A stretch of DNA of 64,000 bases, from contig JABJIU010000001.1 in the NCBI GenBank assembly GCA_018661145.1, positions 1 to 64,000 on the forward strand. Direction: 5' to 3'. How positions within the stretch are numbered: the stretch's first letter is position 1; every line of letters begins with the position of its first letter. The position numbers and the translations under genes are program-made. The notes beneath the pieces are model-generated. The model was given only the letters and a program-made list of their open reading frames with translations, searched no databases and was not told the origin of the DNA. Positions 58,720 through 64,000 of the stretch are shown here, one piece after another. This DNA is from Pseudomonadota bacterium (GTDB taxonomy: Bacteria > Pseudomonadota > Gammaproteobacteria > Arenicellales > UBA868).

Positions 58720-60087
58720 ATGAATTATGGAAGGCAACCGAAATGGTACTCAGGGCAGTTTCTGGAGTCCCAACATCTTCAGTACCTGACCAATCATGTA
58801 GCGCAACTGCAAGGGGAGGCTTTAAAGATCGTACCCAACGAGACCTGGGGCTTCGCTCAATTAGAGCTAGACAATAGCCTGCTTCAGGCGGGAACACTGC
58901 GTATCAAGGCAATGACCGCGGTTACGCAGGATGGTACGTTTGTGGAGTTCCCCGGGAACTGCAAGGCGCCGGATCTCCAATTTTCCGACCAGTGGACAGA
59001 TTCAGCTAGGCCACTGGAGGTCTATCTCGGTCTTAGGCGCTATAACCCCTCTGCTCCCAACGTAGCGGCTGGCGACAGCGGTGGGCGGAGCAGCAACAGT
59101 GCTCCACTTGAGTTACTCGACTTCAACGACGCCGACCGATCCGTGAAGGTTGACCTAATCGAATACAACATTCGATTGTTCACAAATTATGATGTAGACG
59201 CTGCAAGTGATTACGAGTTGTTACATGTTGCGCGTCTCACCATGGATGATAGCGTTGTTCAACATGATCCTCAGTTTTCTTTCCCAACTAGTAATTTACG
59301 AGGTTCTGATGTGTTGGAGTCGCTTGCCCAGCAGTTTTATCAACAGGTGATGGCTACGGCACGGGGGTTGGAGGAGATTAAAAATACGTTCAACGGTAGT
59401 TCAATGGAGTACGGCAGGCGCGAGGCACGGTTGATGGCTGGTATGCAAGCGTTGAGTGAATGCACCGCAAGTATGAGGCATCAGATGGGCAACCCTTTCG
59501 TGCATCCCGCCGCCCTTTTTGGAGCCGTGAATATTCTGATCTCCAGGCTTAGTGCGTTTTCAGACCTCATCGACCTTACCGGGAGTTATCGTGGCGGGTC
59601 TTCAGAGTTACTTAATTATGATCATGGGAATCCTGCGGCGTGCTTCCGGAGAGCGCTCGAGTTAATTCCAATCCTCCTTGATGAGCTGACGCCTACCCCC
59701 AGGCTTGTCGTGCCATTCGTGAATGTCGGTGGAGAGCGCCTATATACCGAAGTACCATCTCATTTTTTCGGGGACAACGTTGATTTCTTTCTAATGATCG
59801 AAAGTTCGGACGAGGAAAACTCATGGGTTCCAGGTTTTCAGTCCAATGTTCGAATAGCGGCTGAGAGCGAAATGAAAGATCTGATTCGCTTCTCACTATC
59901 TGGCCTGCCATGCCAGTTTTCACCATCTCGGCCCGCCGGTGCGCCAATTCGAGAGAAGGCATTCTTTTTTAAATTGAACACTCATTCAAAGGTTTGGAGA
60001 ACAATTGCGGATGAGCGAGACATCGCGATTGAGTGGAAGGAAATTCCGGCTGAGGTCTCAGTCGAGCTCGTCGCGGTTCAGAAGTAG
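58720..60087 (+). CDS. tssK: Type VI secretion baseplate protein TssK
   Basis: A 455-residue trimeric baseplate subunit that connects the membrane complex to the phage-like baseplate. The start, QPKWYSGQFLESQHLQYLTN, is a variant of the family's W.EGMFLRPQHFQ opening; LIEYNIRLFTN and LLHVARLTMDDSVV follow, and the C-terminal receptor-binding-like domain ends the chain. An AGGAG site precedes the ATG. tssL begins 12 bases after the stop. Confidence 0.92.
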   Translation: MNYGRQPKWYSGQFLESQHLQYLTNHVAQLQGEALKIVPNETWGFAQLELDNSLLQAGTLRIKAMTAVTQDGTFVEFPGNCKAPDLQFSDQWTDSARPLEVYLGLRRYNPSAPNVAAGDSGGRSSNSAPLELLDFNDADRSVKVDLIEYNIRLFTNYDVDAASDYELLHVARLTMDDSVVQHDPQFSFPTSNLRGSDVLESLAQQFYQQVMATARGLEEIKNTFNGSSMEYGRREARLMAGMQALSECTASMRHQMGNPFVHPAALFGAVNILISRLSAFSDLIDLTGSYRGGSSELLNYDHGNPAACFRRALELIPILLDELTPTPRLVVPFVNVGGERLYTEVPSHFFGDNVDFFLMIESSDEENSWVPGFQSNVRIAAESEMKDLIRFSLSGLPCQFSPSRPAGAPIREKAFFFKLNTHSKVWRTIADERDIAIEWKEIPAEVSVELVAVQK

Positions 60088-60099
60088 GAAAAGATAAAA

Positions 60100-60873
60100 A
60101 TGTTGCTTATCGAATGTTTCCATCCGGTACTCAGTCTTGTAGAGAGCCTTCAACGTGATGCGGCGGAGCCCGCTGTGGCTGGTGATCTGGAACGGCGCTG
60201 CACGGATGCGTTCGAGCGTTCTGAGACCGAGGCTAAGGATGCCGGGCACGGAATATTAACGATTGAGGCGGCTAAGTTTTCTTTCGCGGTCCTCATCGAC
60301 GAGCTCTTGATGTCGGAAGAAGGCCGCCTGGGTGGGGATTGGAAAAAGCACCTGCTTCAAGAAAAATTTTTTGGAACGCGAACTGGCGGTGATTGGATGT
60401 TTGCAGAGATGCAGAAGGTGCTTGACCCGCTCCCCGAGAACTTTGATATTCAATTGGTATACCTAAGTTGCTTAGACACAGGTTTGGTTGCGGCACTCCA
60501 CAAAGATCTCGCGTCTGTCGATGAAGTAAAACATCGTCTTCGGGAATCAGTCCATCTACTCCGGCGTGCTGGGTCTAATGACCGAGTGCTGTGTCCTAGC
60601 GCATATCGTGGTTTGGGACAACGTGGAACGGTGAATCGAGCCAAGCGACGCGGAGGGCTCTTCACAGCAAACCTTGTCGGGGCCCTGGTAGTCCTAGCCT
60701 TCTTTATTTACTACTCAAGCTCGATAACGCAGGTTGTTGATTCAACCGCGACGCACGGCGTCCTTCAAACAGGTCCAATGGATGATTCGGTAAGTGGGCA
60801 CGCGCAAAACGAATTTGGGGCCTGGGTTGACGGGGCTTCCGCCTGGATTGGGGGAGTTTTCGGTAGGGAATAG
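60100..60873 (+). CDS. tssL: Type VI secretion inner-membrane protein TssL (DotU family)
   Basis: A 257-residue DotU-type protein with an N-terminal cytoplasmic helical domain (EAAKFSFAVLIDELLMSEEG, the DotU aspartate/glutamate-rich motif) and one C-terminal helix (about 190-210, ANLVGALVVLAFFIYYSSS). No peptidoglycan-binding OmpA-like domain is attached, so this is the short form. It works with TssM and TssJ in the membrane complex. Confidence 0.9.
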   Translation: MLLIECFHPVLSLVESLQRDAAEPAVAGDLERRCTDAFERSETEAKDAGHGILTIEAAKFSFAVLIDELLMSEEGRLGGDWKKHLLQEKFFGTRTGGDWMFAEMQKVLDPLPENFDIQLVYLSCLDTGLVAALHKDLASVDEVKHRLRESVHLLRRAGSNDRVLCPSAYRGLGQRGTVNRAKRRGGLFTANLVGALVVLAFFIYYSSSITQVVDSTATHGVLQTGPMDDSVSGHAQNEFGAWVDGASAWIGGVFGRE

Positions 60874-60956
60874 CCTGGTGACCAGGCTGCTTGTTTTCTC
60901 CAAACGACCTTTTCAGCCAGAGGAACGAGTGCGGCATCTAGTCTTACGGTAAGCGA

Positions 60957-63900
60957 ATGAAAATTTTTAAATGGTTTTTAATCATCCTGCTGATCGCGGC
61001 GATCAGTTTAGGGATTCTTGTCGTGATGCTAGGCCTGGGTTATCCCGAACAGTCTGCGTTTCGGGCCGTAGCTTATTTCATCCTGGCCGTAGTTGCGTTT
61101 TTCGTTTTAAGACGTCTCTTAAATCGGTGGCGAGCCAAACGCAAAGCCAAACAGCTTCTCGACGTTGAACCAAGAGAGAAATCCCTACTCGCTCGTCTTG
61201 GTTTCTCAAGAGACGGGAGTGAGGATCGTTTTCGTCAACTCCAGAAAGCTCTGCGTCGGCGAATTGGCCGCGGTGGTGAATACCAGATTCCTTGGTACGT
61301 TGAGTTTGAATGTGAATCAGGGGACTTTCGACGTTACCTGAAGCGAAATAACAATAACGCCGCGCTGGAGATCGGACCCGACATCTCTTCAGGGTCCGCG
61401 CTCGATATTGACGTTCTTGACTCATTCCTGTGCCTCTCGTGCGGACCTGAAATCGTCAAAAGTGGGAGCGCTGGTAAGGTTTGGCGGGATCTATTGCTCG
61501 GATTAAACCGGTATCGGGAGCAGCGTCCGTTAGAAGGGGTAATAGTTTCGGCACCTGTGGGCCTGCTAATGGGTTCCGGCGATCGGCTGCACGATACTGG
61601 TCGATCTGTTAATGACTTGGTCCAGAGTGCAATCCGAGTTCTGCGTATCCAAGTACCGGTATTCTTAGTCGTTACAGACTTGTGGCAGCTCGAGGGTTTT
61701 GAGGAATTTAGTCATCTTTTATCCGAAGGAGAACGAGGTCAAGCGTTTGGCGCAGGATTTGGCCAGGAGGATGTACATCTCTTAAGCTCAGATGGAGGAT
61801 TGCAGCGTTTCTCTGCGGACGTAATCAGCGAGCTTGGAAAGGTAATAGAGAATAAGATTGCCTTGAACGTTGCGGAAGGAAACCAAAGCGATGTTTCGAC
61901 GGTTGCTCTAATTCGACTCCAGTCACAGATTTCCAGCATCGAAAAAAATCTCGGAACCCTTGTAGAGACAATTTCGGGAAGTGAATTGCAGCGGGTTCGG
62001 CCGAACTTTCGGGGAGTGTATTTTCTAAGCTTCGCGCCGCGGCAAAGTCTCCAGGACCAGCAACGTCCGACCGCATCCGTTTTTTACCAAGAGTTAATCG
62101 ACAGAATACTCCCCCAGGAAAGTGGGGCGACAACGACTCTCGAGTTCGCAGAAAGACTGTTTCGCGGGGCCCGGAGAAGGGTTTTAAATCGATTTGGGAT
62201 TGCTTGGGTAGTGATCGCGCTTGTCATCGCGGTTGAAGGCTCATTAGATCTTCGGTCTTTGAATCTACTCCGTTCTGATTTTCTCGCTTTCGCCCCGACC
62301 GTTGACGCCAATTATGAAGTTAATTTAATTAAACAACTGGATCATAAAAGAGCGCTGATCGACACCATGGAGGCTGAGATCGCAGCGTATGTTGAGCCTC
62401 CAATTCCGATCCCTTGGCTGGGGATACCGAGTGACCAGACGACGGTTGAGGAGATGAAAGGGGAGTGGGCCGATCAGGCCAAGAGGCTACTGTCGATCCT
62501 CGACCAGGAGCAGTTCGATAGTGTTCGCGCAGTAAAAAGCGAATATATGTTAGCGCTGCAAAGTGAAACCCAGAGGCTGCTCACCTCTCCCGCATTGGAC
62601 CCTCGACAGAATTCCGCCTTCTCAAAGCTCGGGCAAGTGATTAAAAACTCGATGGACCGGATCAATGTGATCCGCGCAATCGAGGACAAACGATCCCTGC
62701 GCGAAATCCTTGAAATGCCTAACCCATTTGGGGAGGGGTCTTCATATAACTTAACCCGGAATGACCCAGAATTAGCGGCAATGGTCTTTACGGCATTTAT
62801 TTATAGCAAGGTGTGGGATAAGTACTCGAGCGAACCAGCGTCACTTTCCGAGAGGAGGGAGTTTTGGACTGCATCATTCCAGAATCTCGTCTCAGGAATC
62901 GATCCTAAATTGACGTGGCTGCTCTATCTTGCAAATGATGAATTAATAAAGGTGAAACCCGAGGTAACTAGCGCGGACCTTTGGGGAGGCACCCCGCCCG
63001 CCATCGCGCAAATAGTTCAACCGGTGTGGAGTGATGAAGGAGTTGGATTTATTACTAGCTTCTTTAAACAAGTACGCAAGACCGGTACTACAGGCGCATG
63101 GCTTGATGAGGCAGAAGGCGAAATACAGAAAGATTTCTTCAAACGTCGAATCCAGGTTTGGACCGATTACGCGGAGACAGTCCTGCTAGGCAACGGCCAA
63201 CTGACTAATCGGGAAATGGCGCAGGGAAATATTATTCAGATGGCGTCGGCGCGTCGAAATCCTTATCGATCTGCACTGCGGATTATCGCCGAGGAGAACC
63301 AAGAGTCTTTCTTCCCGGACCAGCGGCCAGATTGGCTAGAGTTGACTCTCTTTCACAGAAAAATTGAACTCCTTGGAGGCGATGAAGGGGGTGGTGGGCC
63401 GAGCAAAACACTGACCAAACTTGGTCTGAAAATGCTTGGTGCATTTGGTGCGGTGGGTAAGGCAGTGAGCAAGGAGGCCAAAAAAGGGGTAAAGACTAAG
63501 AAAAAACTCGATAAAGAGAAGGGAGGACCTGCCCGAGACGAACAACTTGAGAATGCGGCAAAAGAATATAAGGATAACTACCTTCCCGCATTGGAACTGA
63601 TCGCGTTTTCTGCCGACAGCCGTACGGCATCTTTTGCCACAATCACTGATCGCTTCCTATCTGGCGATGACCCAGGATCCGGTAAGACGGCATTAGCCTC
63701 GGGTTACAAGTCAATTCGCAGCCTTGAGATGATGTTAGGACTTCGGGACAAATACTCTCGTATCTATTGGGACCTCGTTTCTGCCCCGATCCATGTCAGT
63801 GAGGACTATCTTTTGGAAGAGGCCGCATGTCAGACAGACGCCCTCTGGAGAGAGGAAGTGCTGGCTGGGATGGATAATGTCCCCGAAAATGCCAAGTTCT

Positions 63901-64000
63901 CAAAGCTATTCCAAGAGGGCGGGCTCGCATGGACTTTTCTAGATGGAAAGCTCAAACCATTTATCAAGACCAGTCCCGGGGTCGGGCTTGTCCCGCGGGA
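60957..64000 (+). CDS. tssM: Type VI secretion inner-membrane protein TssM (IcmF family), 3' partial
   Basis: An open frame of about 1014 codons runs off the right edge without a stop. Two N-terminal helices (about 5-25 and 35-50), a cytoplasmic domain with PWYVEFE at the place of the family's LPWYLVIG, GLNRYREQRPLEGVIVSAPV, and PVFLVVTDLWQLEGFEEFSHL, a third helix at about 405-425, and then the large periplasmic part. The Walker A loop that follows PWYLVIG in most TssM is replaced here by a sequence without GKT, so ATP binding at that site is unlikely. A GDDPGSGKT string near residue 905 is outside the expected domain. tssE, tssF, tssG, the ClpV ATPase and VgrG would be expected beyond the window. 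Confidence 0.92.
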   Translation, partial: MKIFKWFLIILLIAAISLGILVVMLGLGYPEQSAFRAVAYFILAVVAFFVLRRLLNRWRAKRKAKQLLDVEPREKSLLARLGFSRDGSEDRFRQLQKALRRRIGRGGEYQIPWYVEFECESGDFRRYLKRNNNNAALEIGPDISSGSALDIDVLDSFLCLSCGPEIVKSGSAGKVWRDLLLGLNRYREQRPLEGVIVSAPVGLLMGSGDRLHDTGRSVNDLVQSAIRVLRIQVPVFLVVTDLWQLEGFEEFSHLLSEGERGQAFGAGFGQEDVHLLSSDGGLQRFSADVISELGKVIENKIALNVAEGNQSDVSTVALIRLQSQISSIEKNLGTLVETISGSELQRVRPNFRGVYFLSFAPRQSLQDQQRPTASVFYQELIDRILPQESGATTTLEFAERLFRGARRRVLNRFGIAWVVIALVIAVEGSLDLRSLNLLRSDFLAFAPTVDANYEVNLIKQLDHKRALIDTMEAEIAAYVEPPIPIPWLGIPSDQTTVEEMKGEWADQAKRLLSILDQEQFDSVRAVKSEYMLALQSETQRLLTSPALDPRQNSAFSKLGQVIKNSMDRINVIRAIEDKRSLREILEMPNPFGEGSSYNLTRNDPELAAMVFTAFIYSKVWDKYSSEPASLSERREFWTASFQNLVSGIDPKLTWLLYLANDELIKVKPEVTSADLWGGTPPAIAQIVQPVWSDEGVGFITSFFKQVRKTGTTGAWLDEAEGEIQKDFFKRRIQVWTDYAETVLLGNGQLTNREMAQGNIIQMASARRNPYRSALRIIAEENQESFFPDQRPDWLELTLFHRKIELLGGDEGGGGPSKTLTKLGLKMLGAFGAVGKAVSKEAKKGVKTKKKLDKEKGGPARDEQLENAAKEYKDNYLPALELIAFSADSRTASFATITDRFLSGDDPGSGKTALASGYKSIRSLEMMLGLRDKYSRIYWDLVSAPIHVSEDYLLEEAACQTDALWREEVLAGMDNVPENAKFSKLFQEGGLAWTFLDGKLKPFIKTSPGVGLVPR

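Noticed and set aside
63660..63695. GDDPGSGKT string in TssM that resembles a P-loop
   Set aside because: Spacing does not fit GxxxxGK[ST], and it lies in the periplasmic part, far from the nucleotide-binding domain.
1..64000. CRISPR arrays, insertion sequences, integrases and rRNA
   Set aside because: No regularly spaced repeats, transposase or recombinase motifs, or rRNA sequences were seen on either strand.

Overview
The window looks like a chromosome segment of a marine-type gammaproteobacterium. The first 44 kb are GC-rich and packed with genes, and several gene orders are typical of that class: tesA facing ybbA-ybbP, pcnB-folK, trpS-scpA-scpB-rluB and a ccm cytochrome c maturation operon. 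The marine signature comes from the kinds of catabolic gene present: a dihydropyrimidine dehydrogenase subunit with an omega-aminotransferase, an MttB-family methyltransferase, a protein very close to the DMSP lyase DddP, and cytosine deaminase with an ABC importer. I cannot name a genus. No rRNA, CRISPR array, transposase or integrase was seen.

Layout. 1-4.1 kb: pyrimidine and amine catabolism (partial preA, class III aminotransferase, mttB-like). 4.1-10.1 kb: tesA, an ABC exporter of the YbbA/YbbP type, and a secreted subtilase. 10.2-16.2 kb: five co-directional genes (DddP-like M24 enzyme, divergent M19 peptidase, a 579-residue unknown, a DUF3726-like protein, an MFS transporter) that look like one catabolic unit. 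16.2-17.4 kb: a one-gene islet inserted at tRNA-Glu(CTC), bounded by a copy of the 3' half of that tRNA. 17.7-26.5 kb: housekeeping genes (pcnB, folK, trpS, scpA, scpB, rluB, metC, argD). 26.5-33.4 kb: codA with a spermidine/putrescine-type ABC importer, divergent from a TIM-barrel/phosphoribosyltransferase fusion; together they suggest nucleobase salvage. 33.4-38.5 kb: ccmCDEFHI, without ccmA, ccmB or ccmG. 38.7-44.4 kb: mixed accessory genes, a heavily deleted DUF3604 pseudogene and three short genes or gene candidates.

From about 44.5 kb the DNA is visibly richer in A and T and changes character. Two decayed 3' halves of a tRNA-Pro(CGG)-like gene lie at the boundary, oriented as expected for the left end of an island integrated at a tRNA. 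Inside come an ATP-grasp ligase, an MFS transporter fused to two predicted extracytoplasmic sensor domains, a periplasmic binding protein, a Cache-type sensor nucleotide cyclase, a ClC protein lacking the gating glutamate, and then a type VI secretion cluster (tssB, tssC, hcp, tssJ, tssK, tssL, tssM) that runs off the right end.

The most interesting signal is the 145-base gap between tssC and hcp. It holds an 82-base element that folds into a complete three-way junction, and one arm of it is an exact TGTGA-N6-TCACA palindrome, the CRP consensus. With a nucleotide cyclase gene a few kilobases upstream, this suggests that Hcp production could be controlled by a cyclic nucleotide, by RNA structure, or both. 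All assignments rest on reading the sequence and on motif recognition; no database search was run.
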